NCBI GenBank assembly: GCA_034044135.1
Contig: CP139021.1
Span: forward strand, 4,479,635 to 4,543,634
Reading direction: 5' to 3'
Source: Flammeovirgaceae bacterium SG7u.111
GTDB lineage: Bacteria > Bacteroidota > Bacteroidia > Cytophagales > Flammeovirgaceae
DNA: 64,000 nt
The notes under the pieces were generated by a model. That model was not told the DNA's origin. It saw nothing but the letters and a program-made list of their open reading frames with translations, and did no database searches. Positions 36,739-45,575 of the stretch are shown in pieces (within the stretch, counting starts at the first letter, position 1; each line of letters opens with the position of its first letter). The translations under genes and the position numbers were made by a program.

Positions 36739-37866
36739 ATGAGCAATAACGATAAAAATTTATTCAGCGACTTCAGCCCTGTTACCGCAGCGGAATGGAA
36801 GGAGCAAATCATCAAAGATTTGCGTGGCAAAGACTACGACGAGTCCTTGGTTTGGAAAACCGATGAAGGTTTCGACATCAAGCCTTACTACACAAGCGAA
36901 GACTTGACCCCTGAGGCAAAAGCCTTCCAAAATACCGCTTTTGATGCCAACGAAGTACTTGGTGCAAGAGCATGGGTAAACAGCCCGAAAATAAACGCTT
37001 CGGATGCCAAAGAGGCAAACAGAAAAGCACTTTTGGCACTAAAAAGCGGTGCTGATGGCGTGCTGTTCGAAGTAGGCGATGCTGTTGATTTAGCAGTGTT
37101 GTTGGAAGGAATAGAACTTCCTTACTGCGCAGTTTCTTACTCGCTAAGCGGAAACCCTGTTGCCTTTGCCAATGCACTGGCTGCTTATGTAAGCGAGAAA
37201 GGATACGACCCTGCGGCGGTTAAAGGGCTCCTCTCCTACCCCGTAGCCAATGCCGACGTTGCAGGAGTGTTCGATGCACTTGCTTCACTCCCAGCTTTCA
37301 AAGCTTTTGTAATAAAAGGAGCAGTTGATGCAACTTTGCACGGAGATTTGGGAGACCTATTGGCCCAAACAACTGCTTTGGTTGACAAATTAGAAGGAAA
37401 AGATGTAAAAGCTGTTTTTGATAAGATAGCTTTCAGCGTACAGGTATCGAACAACTACTTTGGCGAAATAGCCAAGCTAAGAGCCTTGAGAACGTTGGTG
37501 CAGCAAATAGCCAAGTTCTACGGAGCTGAAATAAGCCCTGTGGAAGTTACTATCCAAGGAAGTACAACCATCATCATAGACGAGGAGACCAAGGAAGACC
37601 CGTATTTGAACATGCTTTCGAATACTAGCCAAGCCATGTCGGCCGTGATTGGTACTTGTAATTACTTGACCATTTTGCCCCATAACGAAGGTCTGGAAGA
37701 AGTGGACGATTTTGCTGATAGGATAGCAAGAAACATAAGCAACATGCTAAGGGAAGAATCTTATTTCGATAAGGTTGCCGATCCTGCTGCTGGTTCTTAT
37801 TACATTGAAAGCTTGACTGCCCAGCTTGCCGAAAAAGCATGGGAAGCATTTCAAGCGCAGTTGTAA
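36739..37866 (+). CDS. mutA: Methylmalonyl-CoA mutase small subunit, short form
   Basis: The 375-residue protein shares the mutase barrel (FSPVTAAEWKEQIIKDLRGK, VWKTDEGFDIKPYYTSEDL, ending DPAAGSYYIESLTAQLAEKA). It ends where the barrel domain ends; the C-terminal cobalamin-domain-like part of longer small subunits (often near 600 residues) is absent, and no remnant is visible before the terminator 28 bases past the stop. It is therefore a naturally short form rather than a recent truncation. The family role is to stabilise MutB in a heterodimer without catalysis. A hairpin (36682-36701) lies between mutB and mutA. Confidence 0.9.
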   Translation: MSNNDKNLFSDFSPVTAAEWKEQIIKDLRGKDYDESLVWKTDEGFDIKPYYTSEDLTPEAKAFQNTAFDANEVLGARAWVNSPKINASDAKEANRKALLALKSGADGVLFEVGDAVDLAVLLEGIELPYCAVSYSLSGNPVAFANALAAYVSEKGYDPAAVKGLLSYPVANADVAGVFDALASLPAFKAFVIKGAVDATLHGDLGDLLAQTTALVDKLEGKDVKAVFDKIAFSVQVSNNYFGEIAKLRALRTLVQQIAKFYGAEISPVEVTIQGSTTIIIDEETKEDPYLNMLSNTSQAMSAVIGTCNYLTILPHNEGLEEVDDFADRIARNISNMLREESYFDKVADPAAGSYYIESLTAQLAEKAWEAFQAQL

Positions 37867-37893
37867 ACAACGGATTATTTTACATAAAACACC

Positions 37894-37926
37894 AAAGCCA
37901 TCCTAAAAATTTAGGATGGCTTTTTT
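37894..37926 (+). terminator. Terminator of the mut operon
   Basis: A perfect 14-bp stem pairs AAAGCCATCCTAAA (37894-37907) with TTTAGGATGGCTTT (37910-37923), running into TTT. Confidence 0.9.
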
Positions 37927-38435
37927 GTAACCAACATCAAAATATACTTTTTAAAAGATAAAATATCACTTTTCTAACAATACACATCCTTCTTCTCCCA
38001 TAGTGGGAAAAGGAGTCTTTGTAAAAGAAAAACAGAGGTATACTCATCACTGAGTTTTGACAGGGGAATAAAAATTGAGGATTTTCCTAAAAAAAGTAAA
38101 GAATTAAAGGTTAATAAGCCCATCTTTAAAAATTAATCATCCCCTTATGCTGTACTAAGCTAAAAACCAGTAGTTTTACATCATAAAGCACGCCACCCTC
38201 TCAAGATTTTGCTTAACACTTTTTCACAAAATCTATCATATCCAATCCAAAACTTACATGGGAAATAGTTAGTTTTGACCAAAATTATCTTCAACTCTAC
38301 TACCCTCTAGCAGCCAAAGGCTCACTATTTGCTTTTTCGAGGTATAAAGCAAAAAACCAAAAAAAGACGACTAATCCTTAATTTATTACATCAACACTAA
38401 CAATTGGCGTCATTTTCCGCAATAAAACATATTAC
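37927..38435. other. Intergenic region before the adhesin
   Basis: About 509 AT-rich bases with no supportable gene, RNA or clear operator. It should hold the promoter of the adhesin operon, but no convincing TAnnTTTG box was found close to the start. Confidence 0.6.
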
Positions 38436-41400
38436 ATGAGACTCAATAGTTACTTTCTAGTTTTATTAATTCTTGGTGCAGTTCACTCAAACCTCTTTGG
38501 AAAAGGAGTTGATGGTGGGGATGAATCCGCTACTATGACTTTGTTAGCAAGCAAGGGTAAAATGCCTAATGCCGCTCCTGTGATCATTGGCCTTGCCGAC
38601 CCTAACCTCAGCTTTGACGAGGACACTAATTACACCCTACTGCTTTCGGACATTGATTTCACAGACGATGATGCAGGTGACACGCATACCTTGGAAATTA
38701 AAAATGGCACTTACGCAAATATCGACAATATTGACTATGCCACTAACACCATCACCCCAGACGCCGATTACGAAGGGGATATTAGTGTGATTATAAGGGT
38801 ATATGACGGCACTGATTATAGCGCTGAAAAAGTGATCACGATCACAGTGGACAATACAAACGATGCTCCTGTGATCAACGGGCTTATCAACCCTAATCTC
38901 AGCTTTGACGAGGACACTGATTACACTCTACTGCTTTCGGACATTGATTTCACAGACATTGATGTTGGTGACACGCATACCTTGGAAATCATAGGGGGAC
39001 CTTATACTGATTTCACATTCGACGCCTCTAACAAAATCTCCCCCGTAACAAATTTCGTTGGGGACATCACGTTCACCATAAGGGTCTCTGACGGAACCGA
39101 TAGCGATGAAGAAGACGTGACCATCATAGTTAACCCTATTAAAGATATTCCAGCTTTTGCAGACACGTTATCTCCTCCAGCTACCGTTAAGGAAGACTTA
39201 TTATATTCTTATAAATTCACCGCTACAGATGGTGATGGCGAAACTCTTAGCTATTTTATTGAAAAGCTACCAGGTTGGGCTACCTTTGATGGAACCAACG
39301 GGTTATTAAGCGGCACACCTGAAAATGACGATGTAAAAAACTATACTGACATAAAAATATTCGTTACTGATGGAAATTCAGCTCCCGTTGAGTTTGGACC
39401 ATTCAACATTGAGGTAACCAATGAAAACGACGCTCCTACTATATCGGGGACTCCTCCAAGTTCTATAGGAATTGGATTTGATTATATTTTCGAACCTAGC
39501 TATACAGATATTGACCTTGCAGTTGATCCAGGAGAAGTGCTTACTTTTTCGCTTACCAACAAGCCTGGTTGGTTAACTGTAAATACCACCACAGGTAAGC
39601 TAACAGGTAGTCCCGCTCCTGCCGATGAAGGTACTGAATCAGCTATTATACTTACCGTTACAGACGACGACGGTTTGAGTGCCTCTATTGGTCCTTTCGA
39701 TATTGAAGTATTTGAAGTGCTGACCAATGAAGCTCCCATATTCTCAAATGCACCAAATGCATCTTACTCTATAAATGAAGATACTGGATTCTCATTTGAT
39801 GCCGATGCTACTGACGATGATGGCGATGAATTATTTTACTATATAAGCTCTAATAATAAGCCTGATTGGTTAACCATAAACACAAATTCTGGCGAGTTTT
39901 CTGGAACACCTGATAATGATGATGTAGGTAGTTATACGGGTATCGTAATTTCCGTAACTGATAATAAATCTGCTCCTGTTTCCTTAGCTCCTTTTGATAT
40001 AGAAGTTGTAAATATAAATGATGCCCCTCAAATTCTAGCCAATAATCCAATTTCTGCGGTTAATGAAAAATCATACTACGAGTTTATACCAAATGTTGAA
40101 GATGTTGATATTATTCATGGCGATAAATTGACATATAGTATTGAAGACACAACAGGGTTAGGTAGTTGGCTCATATTTGATCCAAACACTGGCAAGATTA
40201 GTGGTACACCAGATTATGATGATGCTGGCTTTTTTAGTGGTATTACTATCAAAGTAACTGACAAGGATGGTCCCATAAAAAAAACTGTTGTAGTATTCGA
40301 CCTAACCGTCATCAATGTAAATAGACTGCCCGAATTTACAACTCCCCCATCACCTGCTACAAGCGTAGTAGAAGGAAACCCTTATTTATTTGAACCAATA
40401 GCAACTGATGAAGATACTGTCGTAGCTGCTCTTAAATATATTATTGCCAACCAACCAAGTTGGGCTAACTTTGATACAAATACAGGCAAACTTTCTGGCA
40501 TTCCTACAGATGGTGATGCTGATACGTATTCAGACATTACCATTAGTGTAACAGATAATATTTCTGCTCCAGTAGCTCTTACCCCTTTTGATATCGAAGT
40601 TCTAAATGTCAATAATCAGCCTACACTCAATGACATTGCTACTTCAGCCATTTTGGAAGACGCCGATGAGCAAACCATCTTTATCTCGGGGATTACCGAT
40701 GGAGACATTGCCGATGCACAAACCCTTGAGGTAACAGCAACTGCTATAAATGACCCAAAGGGCTTGATAACTAACCTAAAAGTAGAATATACTTCTCCTG
40801 ACCAAATCGGCAAGGTGAAATATACCCCTGCCGAAAACCTTAGCGGCACTGCGGAGATTCAAGTTACCGTGGATGATAAGAGCGGTACCGCCAATGGAGG
40901 AATAGCCACCATCTCAAAATCATTTGTAGTAGAAATCACTCCAGTGAATGATGCCCCTGTTATTGACCCTGTTGGTGACCAAGCTCCTATCTTAGAAGAT
41001 GCTACAAAACAAACCATCACGCTAAGTGGAATAGGAGACGGTGACCCTGACGTAAACCAAACAGTAAACCTTACAGTAAGGAGTTCCAACACATCTATTA
41101 TTCCAGACCCTGTTTGGGACGAAAGTACTTCAACGCTAACATACACCCCTGTACCTAACGCAAATGGAACAGTAGAAATCACCATTACTCTCGACGATGA
41201 AAGTGGTAACGCTAACGGTGGATCCCCTATTTATGAAGAAAAATTCAATGTTACTGTCACAGCCGTTAACGATGACCCTACCTTGGCCGCAATACCTACT
41301 CCTGATGCTATCCCTGAAAATGCAGGGGAGCAAACCATTATCCTTACAGGAATTGGCGATGGAGATGCGGAAATAATACAACCACTTACTATTACTGCAA

Positions 41401-44400
41401 CAAGCAACAACACAACCTTAATAAACAACATAACCATAACTTATGTGCAAGAGGAAAGTACTGCCATATTGAAATACACCCCTGAAACAGATCAAAATGG
41501 TACTGCTACTATTTCAGTTAAGGTTGATGATGGCGCTGATATAAAAGAAAGGACGTTCGACGTAGAAGTGCTACCTGTAAACAGCCCCCCTACTATTGAT
41601 AATATCGCTACACAAACTGTATTGGAAGATTCAGGGCTAAAAACAGTAGACTTAACCGGTATTACAGATGGTGATGCTGAAGTAAACCAAACTATCACTA
41701 TCACAGCACTTAGTTCTGACCCAAGTATCATACCTAACCCAGTGGTAAACTATAGCTCTGGAAGTAATGAAGGAACGTTAAGTTTTACTCCAGAAGCTGA
41801 ACAAAATGGTCAAGTGACTATTACTGTTAGAGTTACAGATGATGGAACAGAGAATAACCAAACGATAAAAACTTTTGTAGTAAACGTTACCTCGGTGAAC
41901 GATGAACCTACAATTGACCCGATAGGAACACCTTCGGCTATTTTGGAAGATGCTGCTGAGCAAACAATTAGCTTATTGGGCATAAGCGATGGTGATGTGG
42001 AAAGAGAGCAGCGGGTTCTCATAAATGTCTCAAGCAGCAATACAGATCTTATACCTAACCCCACTGTTATTTATACTGATGGAGAATCAAATGGCTCATT
42101 GAAATATAAGCCCGCAGCCAATAAAAGTGGTACTGCTGAAATTACAGTAACCATTTCGGATGATGGTGGTGTCTCTAATAATGGGGACAATAGCAAAACA
42201 GTTATGTTCTTGGTAGAGGTCACCCCTGTAAATGATGCACCTACCATCTCGGACATACCTAACCCTCCGATTATAAGAGAAAGCACGGGACCTCAGCAAG
42301 TAGTAAACTTGGCAGGTATAACAGATGGCGACTTGGACTTTACCCAAAATCTAACAGTTACAGCAGTAAGCTCCAACAAGTCTTTAGTCCAAGAAATAGA
42401 AGTGGACTATGTACCTAATCAAAATACAGGTCTTCTACTTTTCTCACCCGTTCCTAACCAAAATGGTGTAACAACTATTACTGTAAAGGTAAAAGACGAT
42501 GGGGGAACGTTAAATAATGGAGTAGATTCTACAACTGTCTCTTTTGAGTTGACTGTAGAAGGAAGAAACAATGCTCCTACCATAGATGCGGTATCTGATC
42601 AAAAAATACTGGAAGATTCAGGTCCTCAAACCATACGCCTAAGAGGTATAAGAGATGGCGACGATGGTAGTCAAAAAATCACTCTTTCAGCTACAAGCTC
42701 TAACCCTGGTATCATTCCAGTACCTGACATTGCCTATGACTCAGGTGATATTGAGGCAATATTGACATATGCACCAGTTAATGGAGTAAATGGCAGCTCT
42801 ATCATTACTGTGATGGTTCAAGATGATGGCGGTACTGCAAACGGCGGAGTGGATTCAAAAACTATCAAATTTGAGATTGAAGTAGCAGAAGTTAATGACA
42901 AGCCTACGATCGACCCGTTGACAGATACTGTTACTATTTTGGAGGATAGCCCTTTACAAACCATCAACCTAACGGGTATTTCCGATGGGGATGATGATAG
43001 GGTTCAAGCTATTACGGTTTCAGCCACAAGCTCTAATCCTGAGCTAATCCCCAACCCTGTTATTGAATATACTGATGGAGATCCTACTGCAACTCTGACA
43101 TACAAACCAAAGGACAATCTGTACGGAAATGCTACTATTACAGTAACCGTCCAAGACGATGGAGGCAGTGATATAACGGGACAAGAAGACACCAAAGAAT
43201 TTGAGTTTGTTGTAGTTGTCCTTCCTGTCAATGATGCTCCTGGGATAAACCCTGTTGAAGATCAAGTATATTTTGAGGACGAGACAAGGACTCCTTTGAC
43301 ACTATCGATGATTATTAAAGCAGATCCTACCGATTTACTCCAACAAGTAGTATCGGTAGTAGCTACAAGTTCTAACCCAGCAATTGTACCTAACCCTAGT
43401 ATATTGTATAGTGCAGGAAACGTAACTGCTGAGATGACCATATCTCCTCTACCTCAAGCCAATGGAACTGTTACGATTACGGTAACGGTCTTGGACGATG
43501 GAGGTACTGAAAACGGTGGGAAAAATAGTACAACGATAGATTTCAAACTTGATGTAATTCCATCGAACGATGCGCCAACCCTCAACCAGATTATAGACCA
43601 AGCAGAAGTGTTAAAAAATGCTGGCAAACAGGTAATCCCATTGACAAACATAACAGACGGAGACCCTGACCTTGACCAAAACCTTACCATTACCGCAGTC
43701 TCAAGCGATCCTTCTATTACAGGTGATATTACTATCGATTATGATCCTGATTCTACTTACGGAACGTTGAGCTATACCCCTCTTCCCGATGCCAGAGGAG
43801 AGGCTACAATCACCGTAACAGTCAAAGATGATGGAGGTGTCAGGCCTTCTCCAGTAGATGGTAAAATTAGAGACAAGGACACGAAAATAGTATCATTCAA
43901 AGTGAAAGTTGGTATTAAAAACAATGCTCCAGTAATTGTTGACGATGGAGGTGATGTGTTAGATGAATTGGATGTAACTACCCCAAAAGATATGCCTGTA
44001 GAAGTTTGCCTAAATATTGTGGAAATCGATCAGGATGAAATAGTATTTGCAGGTATGCTCACTGAACCTGAAAAAGGAGAAGTGACTTTTGGAGAAGATA
44101 TGTGCATGACCTACACTCCAGCAAGCGATCAGCTCAGTGGTAACGACTTTTTTGAAATTGTGGTTTGTGACGATGTTTCTGGAGACCAAGCCTGTGATAC
44201 ACTAAGAATCAATATGGTCGTAAACCCATCTGAAAACATCACCGTGTACGACGGTATCTCTCCTGGCTTTGATGGCAAAAATGATAAGTGGGTCATCGAT
44301 GGCATAGAAAACTTTGAAGGAAATACTGTTCAGATCTACAACAAAACAGGAATGTTGGTTTTCAGTACGAAAGGTTACAATAACGAAACCGTGTACTGGG

Positions 44401-44528
44401 AAGGACAATCTAACAGCGGTTTAGGTAGTGGAAACGGTGACAAAATACTACCAAAAGGAGTCTATTTCTATGTGATAGATTTCGGTAATGGAGGAGCACA
44501 GTTGAAAGGCTATGTCCTTATACGATAA
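38436..44528 (+). CDS. Giant repeat adhesin with gliding-type (T9SS type B) C-terminus
   Basis: The 2030-residue protein has a signal peptide (about 1-24), two cadherin-like repeats with near-identical cores (NLSFDEDT, YTLLLSDIDFTD), about five putative-Ig (He_PIG) domains (about 220-740, each with a G(T/S)P-type turn such as LSGTPENDDV), then ten repeats of about 100 residues of the plan ILEDA..QTI.L.GI.DGD .. VNDAPT (about 745-1800), one further Ig-like domain, and a gliding motility-associated C-terminal domain (about 1930-2030, starting ITVYDGISPGFDGKNDKW and ending LKGYVLIR). That domain directs type IX export. Asp-rich inter-repeat loops suggest calcium binding. SprB-like roles in adhesion or gliding are inferred from the family and the two downstream genes. 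Confidence 0.9.
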   Translation: MRLNSYFLVLLILGAVHSNLFGKGVDGGDESATMTLLASKGKMPNAAPVIIGLADPNLSFDEDTNYTLLLSDIDFTDDDAGDTHTLEIKNGTYANIDNIDYATNTITPDADYEGDISVIIRVYDGTDYSAEKVITITVDNTNDAPVINGLINPNLSFDEDTDYTLLLSDIDFTDIDVGDTHTLEIIGGPYTDFTFDASNKISPVTNFVGDITFTIRVSDGTDSDEEDVTIIVNPIKDIPAFADTLSPPATVKEDLLYSYKFTATDGDGETLSYFIEKLPGWATFDGTNGLLSGTPENDDVKNYTDIKIFVTDGNSAPVEFGPFNIEVTNENDAPTISGTPPSSIGIGFDYIFEPSYTDIDLAVDPGEVLTFSLTNKPGWLTVNTTTGKLTGSPAPADEGTESAIILTVTDDDGLSASIGPFDIEVFEVLTNEAPIFSNAPNASYSINEDTGFSFDADATDDDGDELFYYISSNNKPDWLTINTNSGEFSGTPDNDDVGSYTGIVISVTDNKSAPVSLAPFDIEVVNINDAPQILANNPISAVNEKSYYEFIPNVEDVDIIHGDKLTYSIEDTTGLGSWLIFDPNTGKISGTPDYDDAGFFSGITIKVTDKDGPIKKTVVVFDLTVINVNRLPEFTTPPSPATSVVEGNPYLFEPIATDEDTVVAALKYIIANQPSWANFDTNTGKLSGIPTDGDADTYSDITISVTDNISAPVALTPFDIEVLNVNNQPTLNDIATSAILEDADEQTIFISGITDGDIADAQTLEVTATAINDPKGLITNLKVEYTSPDQIGKVKYTPAENLSGTAEIQVTVDDKSGTANGGIATISKSFVVEITPVNDAPVIDPVGDQAPILEDATKQTITLSGIGDGDPDVNQTVNLTVRSSNTSIIPDPVWDESTSTLTYTPVPNANGTVEITITLDDESGNANGGSPIYEEKFNVTVTAVNDDPTLAAIPTPDAIPENAGEQTIILTGIGDGDAEIIQPLTITATSNNTTLINNITITYVQEESTAILKYTPETDQNGTATISVKVDDGADIKERTFDVEVLPVNSPPTIDNIATQTVLEDSGLKTVDLTGITDGDAEVNQTITITALSSDPSIIPNPVVNYSSGSNEGTLSFTPEAEQNGQVTITVRVTDDGTENNQTIKTFVVNVTSVNDEPTIDPIGTPSAILEDAAEQTISLLGISDGDVEREQRVLINVSSSNTDLIPNPTVIYTDGESNGSLKYKPAANKSGTAEITVTISDDGGVSNNGDNSKTVMFLVEVTPVNDAPTISDIPNPPIIRESTGPQQVVNLAGITDGDLDFTQNLTVTAVSSNKSLVQEIEVDYVPNQNTGLLLFSPVPNQNGVTTITVKVKDDGGTLNNGVDSTTVSFELTVEGRNNAPTIDAVSDQKILEDSGPQTIRLRGIRDGDDGSQKITLSATSSNPGIIPVPDIAYDSGDIEAILTYAPVNGVNGSSIITVMVQDDGGTANGGVDSKTIKFEIEVAEVNDKPTIDPLTDTVTILEDSPLQTINLTGISDGDDDRVQAITVSATSSNPELIPNPVIEYTDGDPTATLTYKPKDNLYGNATITVTVQDDGGSDITGQEDTKEFEFVVVVLPVNDAPGINPVEDQVYFEDETRTPLTLSMIIKADPTDLLQQVVSVVATSSNPAIVPNPSILYSAGNVTAEMTISPLPQANGTVTITVTVLDDGGTENGGKNSTTIDFKLDVIPSNDAPTLNQIIDQAEVLKNAGKQVIPLTNITDGDPDLDQNLTITAVSSDPSITGDITIDYDPDSTYGTLSYTPLPDARGEATITVTVKDDGGVRPSPVDGKIRDKDTKIVSFKVKVGIKNNAPVIVDDGGDVLDELDVTTPKDMPVEVCLNIVEIDQDEIVFAGMLTEPEKGEVTFGEDMCMTYTPASDQLSGNDFFEIVVCDDVSGDQACDTLRINMVVNPSENITVYDGISPGFDGKNDKWVIDGIENFEGNTVQIYNKTGMLVFSTKGYNNETVYWEGQSNSGLGSGNGDKILPKGVYFYVIDFGNGGAQLKGYVLIR
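38600..38989 (+). repeat. Near-identical DNA repeat within the adhesin gene
   Basis: The stretches 38600-38699 and 38891-38989 are almost identical for about 100 bases, covering the core of the first two cadherin-like repeats (period about 290 bases). The later repeats of the gene are similar only at protein level, so this pair is a recent duplication or is kept alike by recombination. Confidence 0.75.
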
Positions 44529-44585
44529 CACAAACTTCTATTTTTACAACTAATTGGACTCAATACCATTTAACGATAAAACAAA

Positions 44586-45506
44586 ATGGGTAAACTTATA
44601 AAAAACTTACTGAGCCTACTTGCTTTCCTTACTATCACGAACCTAGCCTTCGGTCAGCAACAGCTTATTTATTCTCAATATATGTTTAACGGTTTGGTAA
44701 TAAACCCTGCTTATGCTGGCACGCACGAAGCGCTCAGTGTGACAGGCACTTACCGCCACCAATGGGCAGGCTTTGAAGGAGCACCTAACTCCCAAACCAT
44801 CTCTGCCCACTCTCCAATCCCCCGTAAAAGGATAGCCTTAGGAATGACCATTTTCAACGAAAATGTTGCATTTACCAAGCAACTGGGAATGCAATTGGCT
44901 TATGCTTACCGCATTCCGCTAAAAGATGGAATTTTGTCACTTGGGATACAGGGAGGTTTTTTAGACTACAGGGAAGACCACAGCCAACTCAACCTTTTCA
45001 ACCCAAATGACCCAAACTTCACTGGCGAGGATGTGAAAGTATTTATGCCAAGTTTTGGAACAGGGCTTTACTACTTAAGCAACAAGTTCTTCTTAGGGTT
45101 TTCTATCCCTCAGCTAGCTATCTACAACAACAATGACGAAGCAGTAGATATAAAACAAGTTAGGCAATACCTACTTACTGCCGGTTACATTATGGATATC
45201 AATAATGACATCAAGTTTCAACCAAGTGTCTTGATAAGAGGAAGGGAAGGTGAGCCTATGTCTTTTGATATTAATGGTACATTGATTTTCAATGAGGTAT
45301 TTAGGTTTGGGCTTTCGTACCGCCACAATACATCGTTAAATTTCCTTACTCAGCTACAGATCACAAATAAATTACAAATGGGATACGCCTACGATCTTTC
45401 TACTAATAATATTGGAGAAGTGAGTAGCGGCTCACATGAGATCATGTTAAATTACAGATTTGATATACTGAGGGGAATTGGAAATATTCCTTCCAAGTTT
45501 TTTTAA
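44586..45506 (+). CDS. PorP/SprF family type IX secretion membrane protein
   Basis: The 306-residue protein has a signal peptide ending near FGQQQ and the family marks YSQYMFNGLVINPAYAGTHE, SVTGTYRHQWAGFEGAPNSQ, GIQGGFLDYR and the ending EIMLNYRFDI. PorP/SprF proteins form outer-membrane beta-barrels that serve export or surface display of particular T9SS type B substrates. It follows the adhesin by 57 bases and is probably its dedicated partner, as sprF is for SprB in flavobacteria. Confidence 0.95.
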   Translation: MGKLIKNLLSLLAFLTITNLAFGQQQLIYSQYMFNGLVINPAYAGTHEALSVTGTYRHQWAGFEGAPNSQTISAHSPIPRKRIALGMTIFNENVAFTKQLGMQLAYAYRIPLKDGILSLGIQGGFLDYREDHSQLNLFNPNDPNFTGEDVKVFMPSFGTGLYYLSNKFFLGFSIPQLAIYNNNDEAVDIKQVRQYLLTAGYIMDINNDIKFQPSVLIRGREGEPMSFDINGTLIFNEVFRFGLSYRHNTSLNFLTQLQITNKLQMGYAYDLSTNNIGEVSSGSHEIMLNYRFDILRGIGNIPSKFF

Positions 45507-45575
45507 ACAACACTAACTAGCATTGGTAAAAAGCCAAAATCGAAGTAACTTGAACTGAAACTCAAAGGATACCCA

